From NCBI RefSeq assembly GCF_014204795.1, contig NZ_JACHMB010000001.1, positions 8,320,501 to 8,384,500 of the forward strand: a stretch of 64,000 bases of DNA, in the 5' to 3' direction. The position numbers were made by a program, and so were the translations under genes. The stretch comes from Nonomuraea jabiensis. Lineage in GTDB: Bacteria; Actinomycetota; Actinomycetes; Streptosporangiales; Streptosporangiaceae. The notes under the pieces are model-generated. The model was not told the origin of the DNA, did no database searches, and saw nothing but the letters and a program-made list of their open reading frames with translations. Of this stretch, positions 1 to 10,637 are shown in pieces; position 1 is the first letter of the stretch; each line of letters begins with the position of its first letter.

Positions 1-2
1 GG

Positions 3-380
3 GCCGCGTCCGTGCTGCTGGCCGACGCCGCCGAGCGCGCGGGGGTGCGGCGGTTCATCCAGGTCTCGTCCATGGGCGCGGGCAGGCCGCCGCAGGGTGG
101 CGACGAGGTCTGGGCCGCGTACATCAAGGCCAAGACCGAGGCCGAGGAGGACCTGCGCGCCCGCGACCTCGACTGGACGATCCTGCGGCCCGGCCGGCTG
201 ACCGACGAGCCCGGCACTGGGCTGGTGCGGCTGGCCGCCGAGGTCCCGCCGGGGTCGGTGCCGCGTGACGACGTGGCCGCCGTCATCGTGGCCCTGCTCG
301 AGGCCCCCGGTACGGCGCGCAGAACCCTGGAACTCGTCTCCGGGGACACCCCCATCAAGACCGTCGTTGGGACAGAGTGA
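3..380 (+). CDS. NAD(P)H-binding SDR-like protein, C-terminal part
   Basis: Partial gene: the frame is open to the left edge, so the N-terminal Rossmann nucleotide-binding part is missing. The visible 125 residues read through RRFIQVSSMGAG (the strand/Ser motif of atypical SDRs), then YIKAK, which fits the YxxxK catalytic pair, then LDWTILRPGRLTDEPG, typical of NmrA/YwnB-like NAD(P)-binding reductases. Such proteins usually act as NAD(P)H-dependent isomerases/reductases or redox sensors; the substrate cannot be told. The stop codon overlaps or abuts the next gene's start (GTG at 377 or 386), so it is probably co-transcribed with the aldo/keto reductase. Family assignment is good, exact function unknown. 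Confidence 0.8.
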   Translation, partial: AASVLLADAAERAGVRRFIQVSSMGAGRPPQGGDEVWAAYIKAKTEAEEDLRARDLDWTILRPGRLTDEPGTGLVRLAAEVPPGSVPRDDVAAVIVALLEAPGTARRTLELVSGDTPIKTVVGTE

Positions 381-385
381 TTTCT

Positions 386-1420
386 GTGACTGAATACCGC
401 GTACTTGGACGTACTGGACTCAAGGTCAGCCCGCTCTGCCTGGGGGCGATGATGTTCGGCGGGTGGGGCGAATCCGACCCCGCCGAGTGCGCCAGGATCA
501 TCGACCGGGCGCTCGACTCGGGGATCAACTTCATCGACACCGCCGACGTCTACGCCCAGGGCCAGTCGGAGGAGTTCGTCGGCCAGGCGCTCGCCAAGTC
601 GGGCAGACGCGACGACGTGGTGCTGGCCACCAAGGTCCACGGCGCCATGGGCGAGGGCCCCAACGAGCGGGGCAACTCCCGCCGCTGGATCATCCAGGAG
701 GTCGAGAACAGCCTGCGCCGCCTCGGCACCGACTGGATCGACCTCTACCAGATCCACCGGCCCGACCCGGCCACCGACATCGAGGAGACCCTCGGCGCGC
801 TCACCGACCTCGTACGGCAGGGCAAGGTCCGCTACATCGGCAGCTCCACCTTCCCCGCGCACCAGATCGTCGAGGCCCAGTGGGCCGCCGAGCGGCGCTC
901 GCTGGAGCGGTTCGTCTGCGAGCAGCCGCCGTACTCGCTGCTCGCCCGTGGCATCGAGGCCGACATGCTGCCCGTGGCCGAGAAGTACGGCATGGGCGTC
1001 ATCGTGTGGAGCCCGCTGGCCGGCGGCTGGCTGAGCGGCCGCTACCGCAAGGGGCAGGAGCAGCCGCAGACGCGCAGGGCGTCCCGGCTGCCCGAGCGCT
1101 ACGACCTGACCAAGGAGGTCAACCAGCGCAAGCTGGACGCCGTCGAGCAGCTCGCCGTGCTGGCCGAGGAGGCGGGCATCACGCTGGTCGAGCTGGCGAT
1201 CGCGTTCACGATCAGGCACCGGGCGGTGACCTCGGCCATCATCGGGCCGCGCACCATGGAACACCTGGAGGGCCAGCTCACGGCCGCCGACGTGCGCCTG
1301 ACCGACGACGTGCTCGACCGGATCGACGAGATCGTCCCGCCGGGCGTCACGCTCAACCCCGCCGACCGGGGCTGGCAGCCGCCGGAGCTGGGCGACGCGG
1401 GCCTGCGCAGACGTCCCTGA
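386..1420 (+). CDS. aldo/keto reductase
   Basis: A soluble NADPH-dependent carbonyl reductase of about 344 residues, the usual AKR size. The TIM-barrel N-terminus is GRTGLKVSPLCLG, and all four catalytic residues are present: Asp51 and Tyr56 in DTADVY, Lys83 in ATKVHG, His124 in YQIHRPD. The C-terminal cofactor-binding segment (AIIGPRTMEHL) is also there. The GTG at 386 gives the usual family N-terminus (TEYRVLGRTG); a GTG at 377 overlapping the upstream stop codon is the alternative and would indicate translational coupling. It follows an NAD(P)-binding protein with no gap, so the two probably form a redox operon. The natural substrate cannot be inferred. Confidence 0.9.
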   Translation: MTEYRVLGRTGLKVSPLCLGAMMFGGWGESDPAECARIIDRALDSGINFIDTADVYAQGQSEEFVGQALAKSGRRDDVVLATKVHGAMGEGPNERGNSRRWIIQEVENSLRRLGTDWIDLYQIHRPDPATDIEETLGALTDLVRQGKVRYIGSSTFPAHQIVEAQWAAERRSLERFVCEQPPYSLLARGIEADMLPVAEKYGMGVIVWSPLAGGWLSGRYRKGQEQPQTRRASRLPERYDLTKEVNQRKLDAVEQLAVLAEEAGITLVELAIAFTIRHRAVTSAIIGPRTMEHLEGQLTAADVRLTDDVLDRIDEIVPPGVTLNPADRGWQPPELGDAGLRRRP

Positions 1421-1502
1421 GCGAGCCCCAGGCTTTGCCTGGCGCTGGGCGTGACTTCCGGCATACGCGGTAGGGGTCCCCCGAATCGAGGGGGGACACG
1501 CT

Positions 1503-3986
<2,484 letters not shown>

Positions 3987-3987
3987 A

Positions 3988-4050
3988 CCCTGACCGCCGC
4001 CCGTGGCCGGCGCCCCTTGGAGGAGACCGGAGGACGCGGGCGGGGTCAGG
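3988..4050. terminator. possible bidirectional terminator hairpin
   Basis: Convergent genes meet here. CCCTGACCGCCGCCCG (3988-4003) is nearly the inverse of CGGGCGGGGTCAGG (4037-4050), giving a long imperfect GC-rich stem across the 60-bp gap and the end of ptsI. No T-run follows, as is usual in high-GC actinomycetes. Confidence 0.4.
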
Positions 4051-5656
4051 CGAGGGCCGTCGCGGCGCGTTCGCGGCAGTCGGCCAGCGTGAGGCCGGCC
4101 AGGGCCTCGCGTACGGCGGGGACGCACACGGGGGCCATGGACAGGCTGGTCACGCCGAGTCCCACCAGCAGGGGCGCGACCAGCGGGTCTCCGGCCGCCT
4201 CCCCGCACACCCCGACCGGCTTGCCCGCCTCCCGCCCCGCCTGGGCGCACATGGCGATCAGCTCCAGGAGCGCGGGCTGGCGCGGGTCGAGCAGGTCGGC
4301 GAGGGCGGAGTGCTGGCGGTCGGCGGCGAAGGTGTACTGGGCCAGGTCGTTGGTGCCGATGCTGAGGAAGTCCAGCTCCCGCAGCAGCTGCGCGGCCCGC
4401 AGCGCCGCCGCCGGGACCTCGATCATCGCGCCCACCCTGGCGATGCCCCTGGCGCGGGCGCGCCGCGCGAACCCGGCCGCCTCCTCCGTCGTGGTGACCA
4501 TGGGCGCCATCACCCACGCCTCGGCGCCCGTCTTGCGGGCCGCCTCGGCGATGGCGTCGAGCTGGGTGTCCAGGACGTCCGGCAGCAGCCGGTCCACGCG
4601 CAGGCCGCGCACGCCGAGGGCCGGGTTCGGCTCGCCGGGCAGGCCGAGGAAGGGCAGGGGCTTGTCGGTGCCCGCGTCGAGCGTCCGCACGATCACGCTC
4701 TCCGCCTGCGCGAACACCTCCGCGTACGCGGCCACCTGCTCCTCGAAGGACGGCGCCGTCGTACGGTCCAGGAACAGGAACTCCGTCCTGAACAGCCCGA
4801 CCCCCTCCGCGCCCGGCCGCAGGTCCTCGGCCGAGCCGATGTTGAGCAGCAGCTTCACCGGGTGGCCGTCCGCCGTCCGGCCCGGGCCCCGGCCGGCCGC
4901 CAGCCTGGCCCGCTCCGCGCGGTCGGCCTCCTGGACCTCGGCCGCCTCCTGCTCGGTGAGGCCGACGGCGAGCTCGCCGGTGCGGCCGTCCACGCCGACC
5001 ACGGTGCCGTCCGGGACGTCCATGATCCCCTTGCAGGCCACCACGGCGGGCAGTCCCCGGCCGCGCGCCAGGATCGCGGTGTGGCTCGTCGGCCCGCCCC
5101 GCTCGGTCACCAGCGCCAGCACGTCCGGGCCCAGGCCCGCGGTGTCAGCGGGGGAGAGGTCCTCGGCCACCAGCACGTACGGGTGGCCAGGGGAGGGGAG
5201 CCCCGGCATGGGCAGGCCGAGCGCGAACGCCACGGCCCGATGCTTGAGGTCGTCGAGGTCGGCGGCCCGCTCGGCCAGGTAGCCGCCGAGCGCGGCCAGC
5301 GTGTCCCGGTGCTGCGCGAAGGCAGCGTCCAGGGCGTGGGCGGCATCCATGCCCTCCTGGGCCCGGCCCTGGGCGTCCTCCAGCAGCATCGGGTCGTCGG
5401 CGATCATGGCCAGCGCCTCGAGGATGTCCGCCGCCTCCCCCGAGGCGCCGGCGGCGCGCCGGGCGAGGTCGGCGGCGACCGCCTCCAGGGCGCCCGCGAC
5501 GGCGGACGACTCGGCGGCGGGGTCGGAGACCGGGCGTGGCGGGGGCAGCGTCGGAGGGGCGGCCATCCGCATCGTCGGCCCCGCCGCCCGACCCTGGCTG
5601 ACCCCGAGGCCGCTCAGAACCCCGCCCGAACCGGAGAAGGCGGGCCGGTCAGGCAT
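4046..5656 (-). CDS. ptsI: PTS enzyme I (phosphoenolpyruvate-protein phosphotransferase)
   Basis: Cytosolic 536-residue general PTS protein that autophosphorylates with PEP and passes the phosphate to HPr. The phospho-histidine is His192 in GGPTSHTAIL. The PEP-binding TIM barrel follows, with GLFRTEFLF, the DKPLP segment, the conserved NDLAQYT and the active-site Cys484 in VCGEAAGD. Length is slightly below the 560-575 of typical EI because the N-terminal HPr-binding region begins late (GLGVSQGRAAGP). The ATG overlaps the end of ptsH by 8 bp, indicating translational coupling. It is the last gene of the eight-gene PTS operon; finding EI here rather than in a general ptsHI locus suggests that this operon supplies the cell's phosphate relay, or a dedicated copy. 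Confidence 0.95.
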   Translation of the reverse strand: MPDRPAFSGSGGVLSGLGVSQGRAAGPTMRMAAPPTLPPPRPVSDPAAESSAVAGALEAVAADLARRAAGASGEAADILEALAMIADDPMLLEDAQGRAQEGMDAAHALDAAFAQHRDTLAALGGYLAERAADLDDLKHRAVAFALGLPMPGLPSPGHPYVLVAEDLSPADTAGLGPDVLALVTERGGPTSHTAILARGRGLPAVVACKGIMDVPDGTVVGVDGRTGELAVGLTEQEAAEVQEADRAERARLAAGRGPGRTADGHPVKLLLNIGSAEDLRPGAEGVGLFRTEFLFLDRTTAPSFEEQVAAYAEVFAQAESVIVRTLDAGTDKPLPFLGLPGEPNPALGVRGLRVDRLLPDVLDTQLDAIAEAARKTGAEAWVMAPMVTTTEEAAGFARRARARGIARVGAMIEVPAAALRAAQLLRELDFLSIGTNDLAQYTFAADRQHSALADLLDPRQPALLELIAMCAQAGREAGKPVGVCGEAAGDPLVAPLLVGLGVTSLSMAPVCVPAVREALAGLTLADCRERAATALA

Positions 5657-5930
5657 CGAGGGCCTCTTCCGCGTCGAGGTCGCGCGAGAGCAGCGCCACC
5701 AGCGAGTCCAGCGCCTCCTCCGCTCCCGGCCCGTCCGCCTCCAGCGTCACCTCCGTGCCGCGTACGGCCCCCAGCGACAGCACGCCGAGCATGCTCTTGG
5801 CCGGGACCGCCTTGTCCCCGAGCCGCACCGTCACCGGCACCCCCAGCCGCGCCGCCGCCTGCACGAACAGCTTGGCGGGCCGCGCGTGCAGGCCGCTGGC
5901 AGAGGCCACGATCACCGTTCGCTGTGCCAT
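5649..5930 (-). CDS. ptsH: PTS phosphocarrier protein HPr
   Basis: A 93-residue HPr. The phosphate-accepting His15 lies in SGLHARPAK and the regulatory Ser46 in AKSMLGV, both at the canonical positions. The start is set by a perfect AGGAGG six nucleotides before the ATG at 5930; an upstream in-frame start at 5951 would add seven residues absent from the family. It overlaps ptsI by 8 bp and follows the zinc dehydrogenase by about 10 bp. Ser46 is preserved, but no HPr kinase gene is visible nearby. HPr carries phosphate from EI to EIIA encoded three genes upstream. Confidence 0.95.
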   Translation of the reverse strand: MAQRTVIVASASGLHARPAKLFVQAAARLGVPVTVRLGDKAVPAKSMLGVLSLGAVRGTEVTLEADGPGAEEALDSLVALLSRDLDAEEALDA

Positions 5931-5940
5931 CTCGAACCTC

Positions 5941-6945
5941 CTAGGGCTCAATAGTGACCTTGATGGCCGCGCCCCTGCTGACGAGGTCGATCCCGTCGAG
6001 CACCTGGGGCAGCGGCAGCCGGTGGGTGATGAGGTCGGACACCACCACGTCCCCCGAGGCTACGAGCCGCAGCGCCTCGGCGTTGTGCGCCGGGCTGGAG
6101 CCGTTGGCGCCGACGATGGTCAGCTCGCGGTAGTGCACGAGGTTGGAGTCGATGGTGACGAGCGGGTCGTCCTTGGGCAGGCCGCCGAAGAAGCTGATGC
6201 GCCCCTGCCGGGCCGCCATCCGTACCGCCTGCTCCTGCGCCGCCCCCGAGGCCGCCGCCGTGATCACCACGTCGGCGCCGCGCCCGCCGGTCAGCTTGAG
6301 CACCTGCTCGACCGGGTCGGCGTCGATCGCCGCGTCCGGGCGTACCAGCTCGGCGGCCATCGCCAGGCGCTGCGGGTTGACGTCCACGAGGAAGACGCGG
6401 GCGGCGCCGCGGGCCCGCGCGAGGCGTACGTGCAGGCAGCCGATCGGGCCCGCGCCCATCACCACCACGTCGTCGCCCGCCCCCACGCGCGCCAGCGACT
6501 GCCCGTTGAGCACGCAGGCGAGGGGCTCGGCCACCGACGCCTCGGCGAAGCCGACGCCCGGCGGGATGGCGTTGACGCCGTTCACGGCCAGCACCTTGGC
6601 CGGGATCACCATGTACTCGGCGAAGCCGCCGTCGTAGTGGTAGCCCATCGACTCCTGGTTCGGGCAGACGGTCAGGCGGCCGCGCAGGCACTCCGGGCAG
6701 GCGCCGCACGGGATCGCGGCGATCACCTGCACCCGCTCGCCCGTGTCCACGACCTCGCCGGCGATCTCGTGGCCCATCACGCGCGGCGGCCTGATGTGGT
6801 GGTGCCCGAACTTGAGGATCTTGGCGTCGGTGCCGCAGGTCGAGCAGTTCCGTACGCGGATCTTCAGCTCGCCGGGCCCGGCGACGGGCTCCGGCGCGTC
6901 CTCGATCCGGATGTCGCCGGGAGCGTGGAATCTGGCGACTTTCAC
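5941..6945 (-). CDS. zinc-dependent medium-chain alcohol/polyol dehydrogenase
   Basis: A 334-residue medium-chain dehydrogenase. The catalytic-zinc cysteine is in NCSTCGTD, with GHEIAGEV supplying the His/Glu pair. The structural zinc cysteines are in CGACPECLRGRLTVC, and the Rossmann motif is VMGAGPIGCLHV. The GTG start overlaps the EIIA stop codon as GTGA (6942-6945), so it is translationally coupled to the PTS genes. Within this operon it most likely oxidises the phosphorylated hexitol or pentitol delivered by the mannitol-type EII to a ketose phosphate, taking the place of the usual MtlD, which belongs to another family. Galactitol- or arabitol-phosphate dehydrogenases are good analogies; the substrate is inference. 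Confidence 0.88.
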   Translation of the reverse strand: MKVARFHAPGDIRIEDAPEPVAGPGELKIRVRNCSTCGTDAKILKFGHHHIRPPRVMGHEIAGEVVDTGERVQVIAAIPCGACPECLRGRLTVCPNQESMGYHYDGGFAEYMVIPAKVLAVNGVNAIPPGVGFAEASVAEPLACVLNGQSLARVGAGDDVVVMGAGPIGCLHVRLARARGAARVFLVDVNPQRLAMAAELVRPDAAIDADPVEQVLKLTGGRGADVVITAAASGAAQEQAVRMAARQGRISFFGGLPKDDPLVTIDSNLVHYRELTIVGANGSSPAHNAEALRLVASGDVVVSDLITHRLPLPQVLDGIDLVSRGAAIKVTIEP

Positions 6946-7370
6946 GCTGTGAGCTCCTTCATCACTTGTGAGACTTCGGTGGCCTCGCGCAGCGTCCTGG
7001 CGCGGTCGGGGTCGAGCAGAATCTCGGCCAGCGCCGCCAGCAGCGGCACGTGCCCGTCGTCCTTGGCCGCGATGCCGACGCAGAGCGTGACCTGCTCGCC
7101 GTCCCAGTCGACGCCGCCGGGGAAGCGCACCACGCAGATGGCGTCGCGCTTGACGTCCTCCTTGGAGGCGTTGGTCCCGTGGGGGATGGCCACGCCCTCG
7201 CCGACGTACGTGGAGATCGTTAGCTCCCGTTCGAGCATCGCCTCGATGTACGGCTCCGCGACCGCCCCCACCTCGACCAGCACCTGCCCGCACCGGCGGA
7301 TGGCCGCGGCGCGGTCGGGGGCGCTCTCGTGCAGCAGCACGGCCCGCGGGTCGAGCAGGCCGTCACGCAT
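6942..7370 (-). CDS. PTS sugar transporter subunit EIIA, mannitol/fructose type
   Basis: A 142-residue cytosolic EIIA of the fructose/mannitol superfamily. The phosphorylated histidine is His64 in GVAIPHGTN, matching the family signature. The protein accepts phosphate from HPr and passes it to the separate EIIB encoded immediately upstream. The ATG overlaps the EIIB stop codon by 8 bp and its own stop overlaps the dehydrogenase start, so the genes are tightly coupled. In many bacteria this domain is fused to EIICB (MtlA) or encoded as MtlF; here all three domains are separate polypeptides. Confidence 0.93.
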   Translation of the reverse strand: MRDGLLDPRAVLLHESAPDRAAAIRRCGQVLVEVGAVAEPYIEAMLERELTISTYVGEGVAIPHGTNASKEDVKRDAICVVRFPGGVDWDGEQVTLCVGIAAKDDGHVPLLAALAEILLDPDRARTLREATEVSQVMKELTA

Positions 7371-7671
7371 CGACGGTGCCGCCGTTCTTGATGGTGTTCA
7401 CCAGCCGGGTCACCGCCGGGTCGCCGAGGAAGATCTGGAACGAGACCAGGACCTTCCCGGGGGCGGCGGCCCTGGCGCGGGCGGCCAGCCCGGCGTGGCA
7501 CAGGACCACGTCGGCGTCGTCGGGGATGGAGTTGACGGGCGTGTGCTCCACGGTGACGCCGGTGTCCTTGAGCTGCTTGCGCAGCGTGGAGGCGAGCATC
7601 ACGCTGCTGCCCATGCCCGCGTCGCAGGCCACGATGATCTTGTGGATGTCCTTGCTGTCGATGCCGGCCAT
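7363..7671 (-). CDS. PTS sugar transporter subunit EIIB, mannitol type
   Basis: A 102-residue cytosolic EIIB domain as a free protein. The phospho-cysteine is Cys16 in the P-loop-like IVACDAGMGSS, the signature of the mannitol EIIB family. It shuttles phosphate from EIIA to the incoming sugar bound to EIIC. It lies 3 bp after the EIIC gene and overlaps the EIIA gene. The free-standing EIIB is less common than the EIICB fusion. Confidence 0.92.
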   Translation of the reverse strand: MAGIDSKDIHKIIVACDAGMGSSVMLASTLRKQLKDTGVTVEHTPVNSIPDDADVVLCHAGLAARARAAAPGKVLVSFQIFLGDPAVTRLVNTIKNGGTVDA

Positions 7672-7674
7672 GGC

Positions 7675-8802
7675 TCAGGCCTCCCTGTTGGCGGGTTCGG
7701 TGGCGGGTTCAGTGGGGGTGACGGCTTCCTGCGAGCCCTCCGGCTCGTCCTTCTTCTCGCCCCTGCCGAAGCCGAGCAGGATCGCGGCGACCGCGAACGA
7801 CACGGCCGTGGCCACGAGGATCCCCAGGCTGGAGCCTAGCCAGCCGCCCTTCGGCGTGACCGCGATGTAGGCGAAGATGCTGCCGGGCGACGGCGTGGCC
7901 ACCAGGCCCGCCCCGGTGACCATGAACGTGAACACGCCGGCCGCGCCGCCCGCGATGACCGCGAGGATGAGGCGGGGCTTCATGAGCACGTACGGGAAGT
8001 AGATCTCGTGGATGCCGCCGAAGAAGTGGATGATCATGGCGGCGGGCGTGCTCGGGCGCAGCTCGCGCGGGCCGAACAGCAGGTACGCCAGCAGCAGCCC
8101 GAGGCCGGGCCCCGGGTTCGACTCCAGCATGAACAGGATCGACTTGCCCGTCTCCGCCGCCTGGGCGACGCCGAGCGGGCCGAGCACTCCGTGGTTGATG
8201 GCGTTGTTGAGGAACAGGACCTTGGCCGGCTCGATCAGCACGGAGGCGACGGGGAGCAGGTTGTGGCCGATGAGCCAGCTCACCGCGTTGCCCGCGGCCG
8301 TGGTGACCGTCTGGACGATCGGGCCGATGCCGAACATCCCGACCACGGCCATCGCGCCGCCCACGATGCCGGCGGAGAAGTTGTCCACGAGCATCTCGAA
8401 GCCGGCCTTGGTCCGCTGCTCGGTGAACTTGTCCACATATTTCAGGATCAAGGCGGTGAGCGGGCCGATGATCATGGCGCCGAGGAACATCGGAGACTCC
8501 GTGCCCACCACGACGCCCATCACCGCCACCGCGCCCACGACCGCGCCGCGCTGCCCGTGCACCATCCGGCCGCCGGTGTAGGCGATGAGGATCGGCAGCA
8601 GGGTCGAGATGATCGGGCCGACCATCTTCGCGAGCGTCTCGTTGGGCAGCCAGCCGGTCGGGATGAACAGCGCGGTGATCAGGCCCCAGGCGATGAACGC
8701 GCCGATGTTCGGCATGATCATGCCGGCCAGGTGGCCGCCGATGCGCTGGATGGTGGCCTTGACACCGGTTCCGGTGACCGGGGGAGTGTAACTGTCGGCC
8801 AT
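7675..8802 (-). CDS. PTS mannitol-type transporter subunit EIIC (membrane permease)
   Basis: A 375-residue integral membrane permease with about eight or more hydrophobic segments. Signature stretches of mannitol EIIC are present: GRMVHGQRGAVVGA, ESNPGPGLGLLLAY, and HFFGGIHEIYFPYVLMKP. The charged 30-residue C-terminal tail (GEKKDEPEGSQEAV...) ends the protein where an EIIB domain is often fused. The ATG at 8802 is preceded by GAAGGAG at good spacing, which rules out upstream in-frame starts. It is the first of the transport genes, 32 bp after the PfkB kinase. The transported sugar is likely a hexitol or pentitol. Confidence 0.93.
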   Translation of the reverse strand: MADSYTPPVTGTGVKATIQRIGGHLAGMIMPNIGAFIAWGLITALFIPTGWLPNETLAKMVGPIISTLLPILIAYTGGRMVHGQRGAVVGAVAVMGVVVGTESPMFLGAMIIGPLTALILKYVDKFTEQRTKAGFEMLVDNFSAGIVGGAMAVVGMFGIGPIVQTVTTAAGNAVSWLIGHNLLPVASVLIEPAKVLFLNNAINHGVLGPLGVAQAAETGKSILFMLESNPGPGLGLLLAYLLFGPRELRPSTPAAMIIHFFGGIHEIYFPYVLMKPRLILAVIAGGAAGVFTFMVTGAGLVATPSPGSIFAYIAVTPKGGWLGSSLGILVATAVSFAVAAILLGFGRGEKKDEPEGSQEAVTPTEPATEPANREA

Positions 8803-8834
8803 GGACTTGCTCCTTCGGGGGGATGAGCAGTTGA

Positions 8835-9791
8835 TCAGCCGCTGTGCGGGACAAGGGGGGAGGCGAGGGGGCGGGACGGGTCGGGCGGGTGGACGGCGAC
8901 GACGACGGGGTCGATGTCGGCGGGGCCGGGCATGCGGCTGCCGGGCAGGCGGACCGCCGCGGCGCCCCAGGCCAGCGCCCGCGCCAGGGCGTCCGGGCCG
9001 CGCCCGCCGCCGGCCAGGAAACCGGCCAGCATGGCGTCGCCGGCGCCGACGGAGCTGCGCGGCTCGGTGACGGCGGCCTCGCCGTACCAGATGCCCTGCT
9101 CCTCGACGAGCACCGCGCCGTCGGCGCCCAGGCTGGCCAGCACGGTACGCGCGCCCGCGGCCCGCAGCTTGCCCGCCGCCTCGACCACGTCGCCCAGGCA
9201 GCGGATGAGCATGCCGGTGGCGGCGGACAGCTCCTCGAGGTTCGGCTTGACCAGCGCGGGCGCGGCGCCGAGCGCGCAGGCCAGCGCCGGGCCGCTGGTG
9301 TCGACGGCCACGTGGATGCCCGCCCCGGCGAACCTGCGGCACAGCCGGGCGTAGACGTCGGCCGGGACCTCGGGCGGCAGGCTGCCCGAGGCGACCACCC
9401 AGTCGGCCTCGTGGGCGGCGTCGAGCACGGCGTCGGCGATCGTGTCCAGCTCCCCGGCCGACAGCGCCGTGCCGGGCTCGTTGATCTTGGTGATGGTGCC
9501 GTCGGGCTCGGCCAGGGTGACGTTGGACCTGGTCGGGCCGGCCACCGGGACGGTGACCATGTCGAGCCCCTCGGCCGCGAGGAGTCGTACGAGCTGCCTG
9601 CCCTCGTCGCCGCCGAACGGCACCACCGCCCGGCTCGCCACGGCGTTGGCCAGCAGGGCGCGTGAGACGTTGACGCCCTTGCCGCCCGGGTCGAGGTGGG
9701 CGGCGGCGGCGCGGATGACGGCGCCCCGGTCGAGCGCGGCGATCTCGATGGTGCGGTCGAGGCTGGGGTTCAGGGTCAGGGTGAGGATCAC
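8835..9791 (-). CDS. PfkB-family sugar-phosphate kinase (1-phosphofructokinase/tagatose-6-phosphate kinase type)
   Basis: A 318-residue ribokinase-fold kinase of the FruK/LacC subgroup. Seen are LNPSLDRTIE at the N-terminus, the PfkB signature-1 region DPGGKGVNVSRAL, and the catalytic/anion-hole motif SVGAGDAMLAGFL near the C-terminus with Asp as base. The GTG start overlaps the DeoR stop codon as GTGA (9788-9791). In the operon it presumably phosphorylates the ketose phosphate made by the zinc dehydrogenase to a bisphosphate that an aldolase can split; no aldolase gene is in the window. FruK (fructose-1-phosphate) is the common annotation, but with mannitol-type EII and a dehydrogenase, a tagatose-6-phosphate-like substrate is equally possible. 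Confidence 0.88.
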   Translation of the reverse strand: MILTLTLNPSLDRTIEIAALDRGAVIRAAAAHLDPGGKGVNVSRALLANAVASRAVVPFGGDEGRQLVRLLAAEGLDMVTVPVAGPTRSNVTLAEPDGTITKINEPGTALSAGELDTIADAVLDAAHEADWVVASGSLPPEVPADVYARLCRRFAGAGIHVAVDTSGPALACALGAAPALVKPNLEELSAATGMLIRCLGDVVEAAGKLRAAGARTVLASLGADGAVLVEEQGIWYGEAAVTEPRSSVGAGDAMLAGFLAGGGRGPDALARALAWGAAAVRLPGSRMPGPADIDPVVVAVHPPDPSRPLASPLVPHSG

Positions 9792-10549
9792 GCCCGGATC
9801 ACCTCCGGGCCCGCCGCCGCCAGGTCGGCGGCGAGGGCGAGGTCCAGCCCGGTGTCGGTGATGAGCACGTCGATCTCGTCCAGGCCGGCGAACCTGGCCA
9901 GGTACGTGTTCGTGAACTTCGTGTGGTCGGCCAGCAGCACGCTGCGCTGCGCGGCCTTGACCATGGCCCGCTTGATCGCCGCCTCGGCCGGGTCGGGCGT
10001 GGTCAGGCCCCTGGTGAGCGAGCAGCCGTTGGCCGCCATGAAGGCCACGTCCACGTTGAGGTCGGCCAGCGGGCGCAGCGCCCAGTCGTCGACCGTGGCG
10101 AGCGTCTTGCCGCGCACCCGGCCGCCCAGCATGATCACGTGCAGGTTGGGGCGGGCGGCCAGGGCGGTGGCCAGCGGCGGCGAGTTCACCACGACGGTGA
10201 GCTCGCGGTCGGCGGGCAGCACCTTGACCAGCCGGCCCGTCGTGGTGCCCGCGTCGATGATCACGGAACCGTCCTCGGGCAGCTCGGCCAGCGCGGCCTT
10301 GGCGATGCGCTCCTTCTCGGCCGTCAGCACCTCGTCGCGGGCGGCCAGCGCGGGCTCGAAGCCGAGGCGCTCGACGGGGATCGCGCCCCCGTGCACCCGG
10401 CGCAGCACGCCCGCCCGCTCCAGCGACGTCAGGTCGCGGCGGATCGTCTCGGTGGTCACGTCGAGCTCGGCGGCCAGCGTCACCACGTCGACGCGGCCCG
10501 CGGCGCGCGCCCTCCGCAGGATCTCCTGCTGCCGTTCCTCGGCGTACAT
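9788..10549 (-). CDS. DeoR/GlpR-family transcriptional regulator of the PTS operon
   Basis: A 253-residue DeoR regulator. The N-terminal winged HTH has the family pattern VVTLAAELDVTTETIRRDL followed by RRVHGGAI. The C-terminal sugar-phosphate-sensing domain contains DAGTTTGRL and the NGCSLTRGLTTPD segment. Family members repress catabolic operons and are released by a phosphorylated sugar. Here the gene is first in the PTS operon and coupled to the kinase gene, so autoregulation together with the operon is likely. Candidate binding sites lie just upstream (10553-10591). No clear Shine-Dalgarno is visible at the ATG. Confidence 0.92.
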   Translation of the reverse strand: MYAEERQQEILRRARAAGRVDVVTLAAELDVTTETIRRDLTSLERAGVLRRVHGGAIPVERLGFEPALAARDEVLTAEKERIAKAALAELPEDGSVIIDAGTTTGRLVKVLPADRELTVVVNSPPLATALAARPNLHVIMLGGRVRGKTLATVDDWALRPLADLNVDVAFMAANGCSLTRGLTTPDPAEAAIKRAMVKAAQRSVLLADHTKFTNTYLARFAGLDEIDVLITDTGLDLALAADLAAAGPEVIRA

Positions 10550-10552
10550 GAT

Positions 10553-10606
10553 GTTGGTTCACCGCCGTTTCGGGTTGGTTTCATCTTTGTTTATACCCGC
10601 TTTGTT
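10553..10606. promoter_or_regulatory. candidate DeoR operator/promoter region of the PTS operon
   Basis: Relatively AT-rich gap between the divergent regulator and hydrolase genes. GTTGGTT occurs at 10553-10559 and again at 10574-10580, exactly 21 bp (two helical turns) apart, and TTTGTT occurs at 10586-10591 and 10602-10606 (TTGTT). DeoR proteins often bind repeated TTTG/CAAA-containing sites. This is inference from repeat phasing. Confidence 0.4.
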
Positions 10607-10637
10607 GGGCGGGTCAAGGCTTGGTAGGTATAGGCGA

